This document shows positions 26,722-35,846 of a stretch of DNA of 64,000 bases, one piece after another. Position 1 is the first letter of the stretch. Each line of letters opens with the position of its first letter. The notes beneath the pieces are model-generated. The model had not been told where the DNA came from, did not search any database, and was given only the letters and a program-made list of their open reading frames with translations. The DNA is from Lancefieldella parvula (GTDB lineage: Bacteria > Actinomycetota > Coriobacteriia > Coriobacteriales > Atopobiaceae): assembly GCA_023300185.1 (NCBI GenBank), contig CP097092.1, positions 124,001-188,000 on the forward strand, in the 5' to 3' direction. The position numbers were made by a program, and so were the translations under genes.

Positions 26722-29423
26722 TATGCGCTCACCTCTCTTACCATGCGACCAAACTCACGATTGTTCACGTCAACTCTTACAGGCTTGCCGTATGCATCCT
26801 CAATGCGCTTAGTCATGACATCCATTTGTGCTGAGAGATCTGCAATGGCTTGATTGGTATCTGCGTAGATTCCATTAGCCACAAGAGACGCTGTCATATC
26901 CATTTGCTTGTTAATAGGAACATTGAGCGCATAGCCATCTACGCCACTCTGAGCAGCTTCTGCGAGGTCTTGTGCTGCCTTGTAAACGTCTCGCTTACCG
27001 CCAGCAATACCAACAACAAAGCCATCAACCGTGTAGCTACCAAGACCAGCCATAACGCGTGATGGTGAGTGAATGCCAAGTAATGCTTTTACTGCGCCAA
27101 CAACGCCGTTAAAGACTCCACAGACTTGGTCTACTACCCAGCTTGCTAAGCCAGTTACACCATTTACAAAGCCTTGGATGAATGCACGTCCTGCGCTTCC
27201 AAGGTCAAAGCTTGTGATGGCGTTCTTAGCTTGGTTGAGCAGGTTGCCAACAGCTCCAAGCAAGCTACCAATAATCTGAGGTACTGCTGTAACGATGGCG
27301 GTAAAGAGCGTTACTGCTGCGCCAAGGAGCATTCCAATAAACGTTGGAAGGTTAGAAACAACGGTGCCAATAAGGTTGCCAACGTTGCCAATGAGTCCCG
27401 GAAGAATAACTGGGATAGCGTTCACGATTGCCACAAAGAGGTCCACTGCAGCCTGAAGGAGTGTCCCAACAAAGCCAGGAAGACCTGTGATGAATACATC
27501 GATAATCTGTGGTAGTGCTGCTGCTAGTGCTGGAATGATTGTCACAACGCCGTCAACAAGTCCCATGAAAAGACCTTGCGCTGCTTCAAAGAGTGCTGGA
27601 GCATTAACAACAAAGCCGTCCACTAGACCTTGCAGGATCTGTGGAGCTGCTTCTGTGAGCTGCCCTGCAACCTCAGTAAGTGCTTGCAGGATAAAGGTGA
27701 ACGCTTGCATTGCTCCTGCCATGAGAGAAGGCGCAGAAGCCACGAGAATGTCGCAGATTGCACCAGCTGCAGCTCCAACTGCTTCGAGTAGTCCTGGTGC
27801 AATCTGCTGCCATGCTGCACCCATTTGACCAAAGAGAACCTCAAATGCGTGAGCCAGTGTAGGACCTGCAGAAGCAAGACCAGAAGCCACCTGTGGAAGT
27901 ACTGAGCTGATTTGAGATGCAAGTCCAGGGATGGTGTCAGCAATGCCAACAATATTGCTTGCGATGTTTGCAGCTGCCTGTGTGATGTCTCCACCCATAG
28001 CAACAAAAGCTGTACCAGCCACAGCTGCAGCGATTGAGAGCACACCAAGGACTACTGTTGCGCTACCAAAGCCAGCAGCGAGGTTTGCAACCATACCCAT
28101 GGCTGGCTGCACCGCTCCTAGAAGCTTAGGTCCTAAGCCTGTGAGTGCAGGACCAAAAACACCAGCGATAGCATTGCCAACACCACCAAGCTTAGAAGCG
28201 ATAGAGCTACTAAAAGCCTTCAAAAGGCTGTCTCTGAACTCCCAAGCGTAGAGAATTGCTGTCTCCAGCTTGTCCTGTACTGTTGCAGCAATTACGCCAA
28301 AGAAGGACTTAAAGCCAGTGCTTAAACCTGCAACGGTAGAGAGTGTGCCAGGGACCATACCCTTGATGACTGATAGACCGTTTGCAACAGTGCCGGAAGC
28401 CTTGGAGAACGCTCCAAGCATCTTGCCAGCGGTTTCCATTGACTTACCAATGACGAGAAGCGCAGGACCAGTGCCCGCGAGCATTCCAATGGATTTTGCA
28501 ATAGTCTGAATGTCTGAAGCTGACATCTGACTGATTGCGTTAGCTGCGTTGGTTGCCATGGCAGCGAGAGCTTCCATACCACGCTCAAAGAGTGGCATAA
28601 GCGATTCAATAAGCTTCTGAATAGGGTCTGCAAGCTTAGAGAGAGCGTCTGTCATCTTCTTGTAGCCATCAGTCTGATACATCTTCATGATGGTTGCGGT
28701 TGCTGCGTCAGAGAGATTTGAGAGCACGCCAGTAAGCGTCCTGGACTGCTTAATCATTAGCCCGCCAAAGTCACCCTGCATACCAGCTCTGATTGCTGCA
28801 ATGGCTACATCAGCACTGACTGCTTTCTTGGTAACCATCTCCATTGCGCCAGCAACGTCTGTATGTAATGCCTTTGCGAGGTAGTCCCATGCAGGAATGC
28901 CAACCTCAGTAAGCTGCATCATTTCCTGTGAAGCTGCAGTACCTTTACCGTGCATCTGACCAAGTGCGCGAGTAATAGCGTCAATGCCTTGCTGACCAGC
29001 ACCTAATGCAGCGGTTGCATTACCCACGTCTGTAAGCATAGGAATGATGTCATTAGCTGCAAAGCCATAGGCAAGCATCTGCTGAGTTGCCTTATTAAGA
29101 CCTGCCATCTCAAATGGCGTAGTCTTAGCAAACTCGACTAGATCAGCAATCATCTTCTTGGCACGCTCAGGACCAAGCATGGTATTAAAAGCAATGTCTA
29201 CTTGCTCAGCGTTTGCAGCGGTCTGACTTGCCCACTGGGCAGCTTTAACACCCGCAATAGCAAGAGGAGCGGTAACTGCAGCGGTAAGCACGGTACCCGC
29301 TTTAGAGAAGCCACTGCCAAGGCTTGAGATTGCCTTAGAAGTCGTATCAGTTAGCTTGGAAACCTCACTGGCGAACTTGGAAGAGTCACCTAAAATCTCA
29401 ATGACTACTTTTCCATCTGCCAA
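26721..29423 (-). CDS. Tape measure protein
   Basis: A 900-residue protein with an N-terminal tape measure domain (STTSKAISSLGSGFSKAGTVL; FNTMLGPERAKKMIADLVEF; GQQGIDAITRALGQMHGKG), long hydrophobic, Ala/Gly/Val-rich helical repeats in the middle, and a C-terminal MAGLGSYTVDGFVVGI block. Length predicts a tail of about 130 nm at the usual 1.5 angstrom per residue. It fills the tail tube and is ejected with the DNA. Confidence 0.9.
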   Translation of the reverse strand: MADGKVVIEILGDSSKFASEVSKLTDTTSKAISSLGSGFSKAGTVLTAAVTAPLAIAGVKAAQWASQTAANAEQVDIAFNTMLGPERAKKMIADLVEFAKTTPFEMAGLNKATQQMLAYGFAANDIIPMLTDVGNATAALGAGQQGIDAITRALGQMHGKGTAASQEMMQLTEVGIPAWDYLAKALHTDVAGAMEMVTKKAVSADVAIAAIRAGMQGDFGGLMIKQSRTLTGVLSNLSDAATATIMKMYQTDGYKKMTDALSKLADPIQKLIESLMPLFERGMEALAAMATNAANAISQMSASDIQTIAKSIGMLAGTGPALLVIGKSMETAGKMLGAFSKASGTVANGLSVIKGMVPGTLSTVAGLSTGFKSFFGVIAATVQDKLETAILYAWEFRDSLLKAFSSSIASKLGGVGNAIAGVFGPALTGLGPKLLGAVQPAMGMVANLAAGFGSATVVLGVLSIAAAVAGTAFVAMGGDITQAAANIASNIVGIADTIPGLASQISSVLPQVASGLASAGPTLAHAFEVLFGQMGAAWQQIAPGLLEAVGAAAGAICDILVASAPSLMAGAMQAFTFILQALTEVAGQLTEAAPQILQGLVDGFVVNAPALFEAAQGLFMGLVDGVVTIIPALAAALPQIIDVFITGLPGFVGTLLQAAVDLFVAIVNAIPVILPGLIGNVGNLIGTVVSNLPTFIGMLLGAAVTLFTAIVTAVPQIIGSLLGAVGNLLNQAKNAITSFDLGSAGRAFIQGFVNGVTGLASWVVDQVCGVFNGVVGAVKALLGIHSPSRVMAGLGSYTVDGFVVGIAGGKRDVYKAAQDLAEAAQSGVDGYALNVPINKQMDMTASLVANGIYADTNQAIADLSAQMDVMTKRIEDAYGKPVRVDVNNREFGRMVREVSA

Positions 29424-29439
29424 ATTGACCTCCTAGAAG

Positions 29440-30030
29440 TTAGAAGTTACGGAGTGCCATCTCCCTCAATTCATCTTCTGTTGGAGGTAACGCCCAAGCT
29501 TGCGCACGCCTAGAATGAGCGCGTTCTTCTTCCTTTGTGGTGTCTCCTTCAAGCGGGCTTCTTGCAGCCACTGCTTGTCCTGTGAGCGTGTCTGGAGTGG
29601 CAAGTAGTGCCAGGTATAAGTTGATGAAGGTATACCAGTGAAGCTGTGTGGCTTTGCTGGTGAGGTCTATTGAGTAGACGCGCATGAAGTCAGCAGTCAC
29701 AATCCCCGCATCATAGTGCCAGTCAAAGTTCTTCTTCCTGTAGTATTGGATGCGCTTGTATTGTTCACCGTAGGAGATAGTGTCAAATGCCCCTGCTACC
29801 CACTCAGACGCTGCCTGAAGAGCTTCTACTGGATACTTAGACACTTGGTCTTGAAGTACTCCATTTTTAGCGTAGAAAAGGTTTAGTGTCCTCGCATTAG
29901 CAACAGCACTATTTTCTGTATCCATCGTCATGTAGATGAGCGAGGTTCTGAACCCACTCTTAATTGGTACAGATACTCCCGCCACATCGACTGTGACGGG
30001 AGCACCCTTGATAACCGAGTCTAAAAACAT
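29440..30030 (-). CDS. Gp15-like tail assembly protein
   Basis: A 196-residue protein with the Gp15 family features: an N-terminal SGFRTSLIYM region, then FDWHYDAGIVTADFMRVYSIDL and WYTFINLYLALL. It lies between a small chaperone-like gene and the tape measure gene, where gpG/gpGT-type assembly factors are encoded. No frameshift signal joining it to its upstream neighbour was noticed. Confidence 0.65.
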   Translation of the reverse strand: MFLDSVIKGAPVTVDVAGVSVPIKSGFRTSLIYMTMDTENSAVANARTLNLFYAKNGVLQDQVSKYPVEALQAASEWVAGAFDTISYGEQYKRIQYYRKKNFDWHYDAGIVTADFMRVYSIDLTSKATQLHWYTFINLYLALLATPDTLTGQAVAARSPLEGDTTKEEERAHSRRAQAWALPPTEDELREMALRNF

Positions 30031-30033
30031 GAA

Positions 30034-30414
30034 TTACTCATCCATGCTGGAGTTCTCTTGCGTGATAAGCTCAGATACCTTAGAGATGACATCGTTATCT
30101 GAGTAGACATCTGAAAGGATCGTGACAATCTTCATCAAACGGTAGATGTTGAGACGGTTAGCCTTGCCAATAAGCTCCTCTGCAGCTTCCTCACCAAGCG
30201 CAAAAGCAACGATGTTGTGAGCTTCATCTGCAAGAGTGGTGAGATTGTCCATTACCTCATCATTTGCGAGCCCAGCAAAAGACGATAGACGCTTTGCCCA
30301 GGAGTTAGCTTCTGCAACAAATGTGATATTGCCTAGATCTACGTCGTAGGTCTTGCCCTCAATCTTCACCTTTGCCTTTGGTGAACCGTCAAGCTTGTAG
30401 TTCTTCAGTGCCAT
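30034..30414 (-). CDS. Tail assembly chaperone (gpG-like)
   Basis: A 126-residue acidic, helical protein that begins with a beta-rich segment (KAKVKIEGKTYDVDLGN), just upstream of the Gp15 gene. Position and size match tail assembly chaperones that coat the tape measure during tail building. Confidence 0.55.
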   Translation of the reverse strand: MALKNYKLDGSPKAKVKIEGKTYDVDLGNITFVAEANSWAKRLSSFAGLANDEVMDNLTTLADEAHNIVAFALGEEAAEELIGKANRLNIYRLMKIVTILSDVYSDNDVISKVSELITQENSSMDE

Positions 30415-30472
30415 AAGTGTTCCTCTCTATAGGGTTACCTTGGCTCATATCTTGTGCCAGGGGTAACGCCAA

Positions 30473-30504
30473 TAAAAAAAGCACCCAGCATAAGCCAGGT
30501 GCTT
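30473..30504 (-). terminator. Terminator after the major tail protein gene
   Basis: On the minus strand AGCACCTGG-cttatg-CTGGGTGCT followed by seven T. It would lower transcription of the tail genes downstream relative to the highly expressed major tail protein. Confidence 0.75.
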
Positions 30505-30534
30505 CCCCAGAGAGGAGAGGAATGGGGACTATGT

Positions 30535-31053
30535 CTATACAGCCTTGGTAAAAGCTGCAGTGTCATAGTTGAAGGTGCCGTACTCGTACTCATCTGTGAT
30601 TGCAACCTTGAAAGCAATCTTGATAGGCGCAATGTCAGAGCCGGAGAATGGCGAGACATTCAGCGTTGCCTTTGCGTGCTTAGCAACGAGTGCAGTCTTC
30701 TCGCAAGCCTTACCTGCCTTAAAGTCATAACCGCAAGTGCGGACATACTCAACAGGTACGTCTAGAACATCCTCATAGCTTGCGAGAATCTTCTGGATAC
30801 CACCAGGACCCATAGCGTCAACCTCAAAGCTGAAGGTGTCAGTCTTGCCCAGGTTGTACTTAGGCTGGGTCTTACGGTCGATATAGGTCGGCTCATAAGA
30901 CTTGGCTTCACGCTCTGGGTCTGCCTTGGTGGTCTCGGTTACACGGATGAAGTTCGTCTGTCCAGGGAACTTAATCCAGTGCTGAATCTCATAGATAGAG
31001 ACAGGTGTGCGCTGTGTCTCTGTTGGCTGTACGACAGCTGGTGTATCTGGCAT
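30535..31053 (-). CDS. Major tail protein
   Basis: A 172-residue protein encoded between neck genes and the tail chaperone, followed by a terminator. Its sequence (IKFPGQTNFIRVTETTKADPE, DTFSFEVDAMGPGGIQKILA, IKIAFKVAITDEYEYGTFNY) has the beta-rich tube-protein character. It builds the tail tube. Confidence 0.7.
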   Translation of the reverse strand: MPDTPAVVQPTETQRTPVSIYEIQHWIKFPGQTNFIRVTETTKADPEREAKSYEPTYIDRKTQPKYNLGKTDTFSFEVDAMGPGGIQKILASYEDVLDVPVEYVRTCGYDFKAGKACEKTALVAKHAKATLNVSPFSGSDIAPIKIAFKVAITDEYEYGTFNYDTAAFTKAV

Positions 31054-31073
31054 AGTACTTCCTTTCTTAAGGG

Positions 31074-31469
31074 TTAAACCCTGTACTTGATTTGGGCGAT
31101 AAGCTGGTAGGTTGCGACTCCATCCTCACCAACACTGAAGGGAGATGGCAGTGTGGTGACATCATGGGCATATACAACAACGCCTTCTGGTGCACCACCG
31201 GCTTCAATGGCAGCTTGGACTTTACGCAGCATGGCAAGACCGTCAATGCGCTCCTGCTCGTCTAGTGGGCGTGTCTGCAGATACACCTCGTATGGGAACT
31301 GCTTAATACCGCCACCAGAACAATAATGAAGTACCCAAGGCTCACCCGGAGCAGCCTTAAGCATTGCTTGAGCAGCTCCATCACCGTTGGGGAACTGACC
31401 ATACTCAACAGGGATACCTGTGAGGATATCTTTCAGCCAGTCAGTAACGCTTTGAGCGATGTCTACCAT
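31074..31469 (-). CDS. Minor capsid/tail-completion protein
   Basis: A 131-residue protein with an N-terminal helix (SVTDWLKDILTGIPVEYGQFP) and beta segments, matching the tail terminator or minor capsid position (HK97 gp10/gpU-like order). The ATG at 31469 overlaps the upstream gene end; the longer frame is not supported. Confidence 0.55.
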   Translation of the reverse strand: MVDIAQSVTDWLKDILTGIPVEYGQFPNGDGAAQAMLKAAPGEPWVLHYCSGGGIKQFPYEVYLQTRPLDEQERIDGLAMLRKVQAAIEAGGAPEGVVVYAHDVTTLPSPFSVGEDGVATYQLIAQIKYRV

Positions 31470-31846
31470 GCCCCTCCAACTTTCTCTCCAAGAACTTTTG
31501 CGAACATTTGCTGCCATGCATTACCTCTAACACCTGCGCAACGGTCATACCAGTGGTCACAGGCATTAGGAGCGTGCAAGGCATTCTGAAGCGTGTTGTG
31601 GTTGTGTGTTGAGTAGTACTGAACACGTGCATATGCTGCTGCGTCTCCTGCGCCCCATTCAACGTAAGCTGCATTACCCGTTTGACGGGTAGTGCTAGAG
31701 CCTTGAAGTGCTCCTGAGTCGTAAGGGACATAAGTCTTACAGTCAGCAAGTACGTTTTCTGCAACAATGCCAAGGGCAGCTTCTACAGCGTTTGAGACCT
31801 TGTCTTTGCAACGCTCAACATCAACGTCAACCACACGCATTCTCAT
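31463..31846 (-). CDS. Minor capsid protein (HK97 gp10-like neck protein)
   Basis: A 127-residue basic neck protein: DCKTYVPYDSGALQGSS and AAYVEWGAGDAAAYARVQYY are typical of the HK97 gp10/minor capsid group, which complete the head-tail joint. It overlaps both neighbours by a few bases. Confidence 0.65.
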   Translation of the reverse strand: MRMRVVDVDVERCKDKVSNAVEAALGIVAENVLADCKTYVPYDSGALQGSSTTRQTGNAAYVEWGAGDAAAYARVQYYSTHNHNTLQNALHAPNACDHWYDRCAGVRGNAWQQMFAKVLGEKVGGAW

Positions 31847-32157
31847 CTGGCTTCTACCTCCACATGATGTGTCTCGTGATGAGTGGAATAAGGGTTTACC
31901 GAGCGCACCATACGCGCTTCTGATACTGGCTTCTCCTCGGAGCTGATGCCACGAATAACGAAGTCACCAGCCTTGAGACCTGGGTCTCTGAAGAACCACA
32001 CTTTAAGCACGTTGGCATTCTGTGGTCCTACGGTTGAAGCAGTGTTTGCGAGCTTCTCTTCAACGTGTACGACTTGATAGATAGATCGCGTGAACCCCTT
32101 ATCCTGCTTGTGCCAAACGGTGACGGTATCCCAGGCAATCATCGGATACCCCTCCAA
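31843..32157 (-). CDS. Head-closure protein
   Basis: A 104-residue beta-rich protein (WHKQDKGFTRSIYQVVHVEE, LKAGDFVIRGIS). It stands in the stopper position between connector and neck genes. The start may be the second Met (MIAWDT, five codons in). Confidence 0.55.
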   Translation of the reverse strand: MEGYPMIAWDTVTVWHKQDKGFTRSIYQVVHVEEKLANTASTVGPQNANVLKVWFFRDPGLKAGDFVIRGISSEEKPVSEARMVRSVNPYSTHHETHHVEVEAR

Positions 32158-32474
32158 AGAAGACCTGTGCCAACTAAGAAGGGATATACGCAGGAGAGGT
32201 CAGAGACGCTTGCTTGAGCGTCTGTGTAGGTGTAGGACACGCTACCAACGCTTTCGCTCTTAACCATTCCACGGGTGTCTTTGCCAGCCACTCTGTCACA
32301 CAGAGCGCAGAGGGCGAGAAGCCACTTCTCGTTGAACTTCTCAGGGACCTCTTCACCAGTCATTGAGACAAGTAGTGCTTGAGCCTTGACGAGGGGAGCA
32401 TCTAGCTCACCCTCGCCAAGAGAGCCTTTATACGTGTTGCGGTAGAAGTCGTATGTAAGGCTTGGGGTTGCCAT
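32139..32474 (-). CDS. Head-tail connector (adaptor) protein
   Basis: A 111-residue, mostly helical protein directly after the major capsid gene (sequence start MATPSLTYDFYRNTYKG, later EKWLLALCALCDRVAGKDT), fitting the gp6/gp15-type adaptor ring that binds the portal. Confidence 0.6.
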   Translation of the reverse strand: MATPSLTYDFYRNTYKGSLGEGELDAPLVKAQALLVSMTGEEVPEKFNEKWLLALCALCDRVAGKDTRGMVKSESVGSVSYTYTDAQASVSDLSCVYPFLVGTGLLWRGIR

Positions 32475-33361
32475 TAAGCAGCCTTAGGCTTCAAGACACC
32501 AGCAGCCTTAGTTGCCTTCAGAGCAACGCCACAGACGAACTCAACGTCAACATTCTTGACAGCACCAGGAGTAGTCCAGTCAGGCAGAGCAACGGTGAAT
32601 GCGTTGTCACCCTTGAGGGTGATTCCGTGGAAGCCGTCCATACCAAGGCAAGCAGCGTAGATAGAACCATCGGTGATAGAACCGTCACGAACCTCATGAA
32701 TGGCAATGCCGTTGTAAGCCTGGACAACATTGCCAGCGGTCTCTTTAGACTCAGTGCCAAGACCGACAACACGAAGCAGTGCGTTCAGCTTGGTGTACTG
32801 AGCTGCGCTCATCATGAGTACGTCAGGGGTACGCATGAGGTTAGAAAGCATGGTGTCAAGCTCCTCAAGGTAAGCAAGAGCAGCTTCCTTAGTAGTGACC
32901 CTGACATCAGTCTTAGAAGTCATCTCAGTGGAAGTGGTCTTCAGAGCAGCTGCGAGACCGTCAAAGCCGTTTGCATCCTTGGTAGGAGCAAAGATACTGG
33001 CGTTGAACTTGCGGGAGACTGCGTCCTTAGCCTGCTCCAGATACATCTCATAGAGGTCGTCTGCAGCAGCCTTGGCAACACGATCCATCTGGAACGTAGA
33101 GCCAAGAATACCAAGAGTAGTGGTCTTCTTCTCAACGGTTGGCTCAGATGCGACAGGCTCAGCACCAAGTGCACGGAATGCAGCGGAAGATGGGGTCTTA
33201 ACGCGCTTATAGCCGTAGACCAAGTCAGAAGTGCCAGATGCATTCATGCAGTTGTCAAAGGTGAGCGCACCGAGCAGATAGTTGTCGGTGACAAGCTCAT
33301 TGATGAAGCCCTGTGTGAGCTTATCGCCAGAGTTGGTTGCAAGGGTAGCGAGATTAATCAT
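32474..33361 (-). CDS. Major capsid protein
   Basis: A 295-residue HK97-fold capsid protein. The gene follows the scaffold and overlaps the adaptor gene by one base. Features: an N-terminal arm, ERV-like core strands (STFQMDRVAKAAADDL), MRTPDVLMMSAAQYTKLNALL and a C-terminal VEFVCGVALKATKAAGV strand. Forms the icosahedral shell. Confidence 0.8.
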   Translation of the reverse strand: MINLATLATNSGDKLTQGFINELVTDNYLLGALTFDNCMNASGTSDLVYGYKRVKTPSSAAFRALGAEPVASEPTVEKKTTTLGILGSTFQMDRVAKAAADDLYEMYLEQAKDAVSRKFNASIFAPTKDANGFDGLAAALKTTSTEMTSKTDVRVTTKEAALAYLEELDTMLSNLMRTPDVLMMSAAQYTKLNALLRVVGLGTESKETAGNVVQAYNGIAIHEVRDGSITDGSIYAACLGMDGFHGITLKGDNAFTVALPDWTTPGAVKNVDVEFVCGVALKATKAAGVLKPKAA

Positions 33362-33894
33362 TATTTTCCAAGTCCTTCCTTAATGTTGCGAGCAATGCCA
33401 GAAGAGCTGCCAGCGGGCTTGCCGGTAGTGTTTACGCTCTTTGGCTCAGACTGGAAAAGATATGGCTTTGCTTCTTTCAGCTTGGCAACGTCACCATCTA
33501 GAGCAGCCAGAGCAGCCCTACCAAGCTCCAAGTCAATGCAGCCAGCAGAAGTAAGCTTTGCTTCAACTTCTGCCTTCTCCTTGGCTTCCTGTGAGTCTTT
33601 GAGCTGCTTCTCAATGGCTGAAATGCGCTCATCAGAAGAAGCCATAGATTTCTTAGACTCTGCGAGCTCTGCTTCCAGCTCCTTGATGCGCTTCTCACGG
33701 TTAGCCAAGTCACGCTCTAGCTTGTGGGTGTTTACGTTTGCGCTTGTGTCCTCGCTTGTAGCAGAGTCCTGGGAAGATGCTTCCTCTTCTGCTACATGGT
33801 CTTGGGACTGGGCTTCCTGCGTAGAGTCTTGGGTGTCAGAGTCTTTCTTTTCCTCTGTTACCTCGTCTGGTGCAGGAGATCCATTACGATGCAT
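33361..33894 (-). CDS. Scaffolding protein
   Basis: A 177-residue, highly acidic and coiled-coil protein (Glu/Gln/Ser-rich N-terminus, then LERDLANREKRIKELEAELA), upstream of the capsid gene. The C-terminal short basic tail (NIKEGLGK) would contact the capsid protein. The ATG at 33894 has AAAGGA upstream; the alternative at 33915 is a TTG. Confidence 0.75.
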   Translation of the reverse strand: MHRNGSPAPDEVTEEKKDSDTQDSTQEAQSQDHVAEEEASSQDSATSEDTSANVNTHKLERDLANREKRIKELEAELAESKKSMASSDERISAIEKQLKDSQEAKEKAEVEAKLTSAGCIDLELGRAALAALDGDVAKLKEAKPYLFQSEPKSVNTTGKPAGSSSGIARNIKEGLGK

Positions 33895-33964
33895 AGACCA
33901 AATCCTTTCAGTCAATCGCAGGTCCTTTTCCTGCGCTGAAAGAATTGTCTGTGAGTGTTAACAG

Positions 33965-33994
33965 CTAAAAGAAAACCCCGCTTGTAGCGGGGTT
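33965..33994 (-). terminator. Terminator after the toxin-immunity pair
   Basis: AACCCCGC-tacaa-GCGGGGTT followed by TTCTTTT on the minus strand, between the candidate immunity gene and the scaffold gene. It separates the head cargo genes from the capsid genes. Confidence 0.75.
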
Positions 33995-33999
33995 AGGAG

Positions 34000-34233
34000 T
34001 CATTTCATATGTTGCTTGGCATATTCAATGGCAAAGTCTGGTATCTGCTCTACGCCAGCTCGATACTTCAAAATGTCTTGGTCAGATACGCCCATATTGC
34101 CAATATGATGGTCACAATAACCATGTTGTATAACAATGCCAGAAACTGGGTCTACAAGGTCAGCCGAAGTGACCGCATCATTTGGCATTGACGCGAGAAA
34201 ATCACAAATCTTTTTTATTTCTTTGGCATCCAT
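34000..34233 (-). CDS. Candidate immunity protein for the capsid-fused toxin
   Basis: A 77-residue acidic protein without a recognised domain (MDAKEIKKICDFLASMPND; ends EYAKQHMK). It starts at the base after the stop of the minor capsid/toxin gene, with GGAGG inside that gene's last codons, so it is strictly coupled. Small size, position and shared low GC with the toxin region fit the immunity gene of a polymorphic toxin. Function is inferred from context only. Confidence 0.5.
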   Translation of the reverse strand: MDAKEIKKICDFLASMPNDAVTSADLVDPVSGIVIQHGYCDHHIGNMGVSDQDILKYRAGVEQIPDFAIEYAKQHMK

Positions 34234-35844
34234 TTAACCCTCCGTTCTGGGCGAAAATTTAACTAAGGCATCTTCTCCGTATAATATACCACTTTTTGAT
34301 TTAATATAATATCTACCAGTAGATTCAATATATATTTCAGACGGTGGAGCATATACATCAACTTTAGTTAGATTTGCTAATTCTTGGGCAAAACAAGTCC
34401 CATCATAATTATTGCCAGTAGAGCAGCACATGAGCTGTATTGGTTCGCCGTTATGGTCTTTTCTATTCTTAATAATTTTTGCAAGCATTTCAGCGTCAAT
34501 ATTACTAATCTCATAAATTTGGATTGAGTGTGGTGCTCCATGCGCTCCAATTACATAACGCTCTCCATTTAAGCGATGACTAATTATCCTTGTTGAGTTT
34601 CTAAGAAAATTATCGTATGAGCTTTTTGTTGAGAAAAATATTGCGTCTTTAGATTGGACTGCTCTTTTAATGGCTTTGTATTTTTCTCCCTTTTCTTTCT
34701 TCTGTCCACTTGAAGCAGACAATGCTTTCAACGCCCTAGGCTGCTTGCTAACTGCCCAAGCACGTTCACGCTCATAGTCACGGCGCAGATGATTGTCATG
34801 CGTGAACTGGCGCAGCTTGTCTTGCAGCTCACCAAGCCTAATACGCTGCTTTACTGCGTCTGCCCTTACCTCTTGAAGGTAAGAGATCTCTCTTTTTTGA
34901 GCTCTAATGAGACGCTCATATCTACGTTGCTTTTGCGTGGCTGCATAATATTCGTCACTTGTCATGCCCGTGATGCGCTCTTGCTCTGAGTAGTCCATGT
35001 CTGGAAGCTCTGAGTATCCAGGAACATACGGTGTCATGTAGTGGTAGCAGTTTGCTCCACAAAGCCCCGTCACGGTGCCATAGCCTGTAGCGTCAACAAG
35101 AGATGGGTACTCAGTGCTCCTGCCACTTCTTGAATACACCTTGCCCTGCCATTCAGCATGGCTTGGACGTGCTCCAAAGTGGGCATCAACAAAGACCAAG
35201 TCCCATTCCCACTCGTCCATGCGCTGCATAAGTAGGCGGTTTCTTGCTTGGTTAGCCTGGGAGACAATGTGGCGTCTTAGAGCTGCGTCAATCGTTGTCT
35301 TAGTACCACTGATGTAGTCAATGGTCTCTAGTCCAGAGTTGGCAAGCCGTGTAACACCACGCTCCATAACCGCTCGTGTTTGCTCTCCGGCTTGATGGCG
35401 GGCGATTGCTTCAGCTGTTACGTCATACCAGAGTGCTGCTTGGTCTTTAGCAAGAGCAATGTTTTGACGCTCAAGGACCTCATTCATACCCTGCGCCGTC
35501 TGAGCAGCGATGATAGTTGCGAGGTTAGTCATGTGACGGCGTGAGCCCATCGCTCGCACAAACTGCCCCACAAGCGCATCATCAGTCTTTTTGAGTGCGG
35601 TCTTTAGGACCTCACGTGTCTGCTTGTCGATTGCCGGGCGGTACTTGTAGTAGATTGCGAGAGCTTCTTCGCGAGAGAGCCTAGAGAGACGCTCAAAGTC
35701 TGCAATCTCTCTACCTCTGATGACCGCGCCATTAGTGCGCACCACCTCATCAAGCAGGTTGAGAAAGAAGTAGGAGAGTTCCTGTACATAAGCAGACTGT
35801 GCGCCCCCTACGAGACGCACAGCGATTTCTTCAGTCGGTTTCAC
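34234..35844 (-). CDS. Minor capsid protein fused to a C-terminal toxin-like domain (MuF-type polymorphic toxin)
   Basis: A 536-residue protein. Residues 1-310 are a phage minor capsid/MuF-type head protein (MERGVTRLANSGLETIDY, ARPSHAEWQGKVYSRSG, LCGANCYHYMTPYVPG). A charged helical linker follows (about 300-395). The last 140 residues are an unrelated, visibly AT-rich module with GAHGAPHS (His435) and QLMCCSTGNN (Cys473/Cys474), then FAQELANLTKVDVYAP. A His-Gly and a Cys after two strands is the pattern of clan CD cysteine peptidases (caspase, C80). Known MuF toxins have this head-plus-toxin plan; the enzyme type here is inference. Confidence 0.75.
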   Translation of the reverse strand: MKPTEEIAVRLVGGAQSAYVQELSYFFLNLLDEVVRTNGAVIRGREIADFERLSRLSREEALAIYYKYRPAIDKQTREVLKTALKKTDDALVGQFVRAMGSRRHMTNLATIIAAQTAQGMNEVLERQNIALAKDQAALWYDVTAEAIARHQAGEQTRAVMERGVTRLANSGLETIDYISGTKTTIDAALRRHIVSQANQARNRLLMQRMDEWEWDLVFVDAHFGARPSHAEWQGKVYSRSGRSTEYPSLVDATGYGTVTGLCGANCYHYMTPYVPGYSELPDMDYSEQERITGMTSDEYYAATQKQRRYERLIRAQKREISYLQEVRADAVKQRIRLGELQDKLRQFTHDNHLRRDYERERAWAVSKQPRALKALSASSGQKKEKGEKYKAIKRAVQSKDAIFFSTKSSYDNFLRNSTRIISHRLNGERYVIGAHGAPHSIQIYEISNIDAEMLAKIIKNRKDHNGEPIQLMCCSTGNNYDGTCFAQELANLTKVDVYAPPSEIYIESTGRYYIKSKSGILYGEDALVKFSPRTEG

Positions 35845-35846
35845 AG

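Noticed and set aside
32462..33961. 499-residue rightward reading frame opposite the capsid and scaffold genes
   Set aside because: It is the antisense shadow of two well-supported phage genes; Ser/Leu-rich, with no ribosome site.
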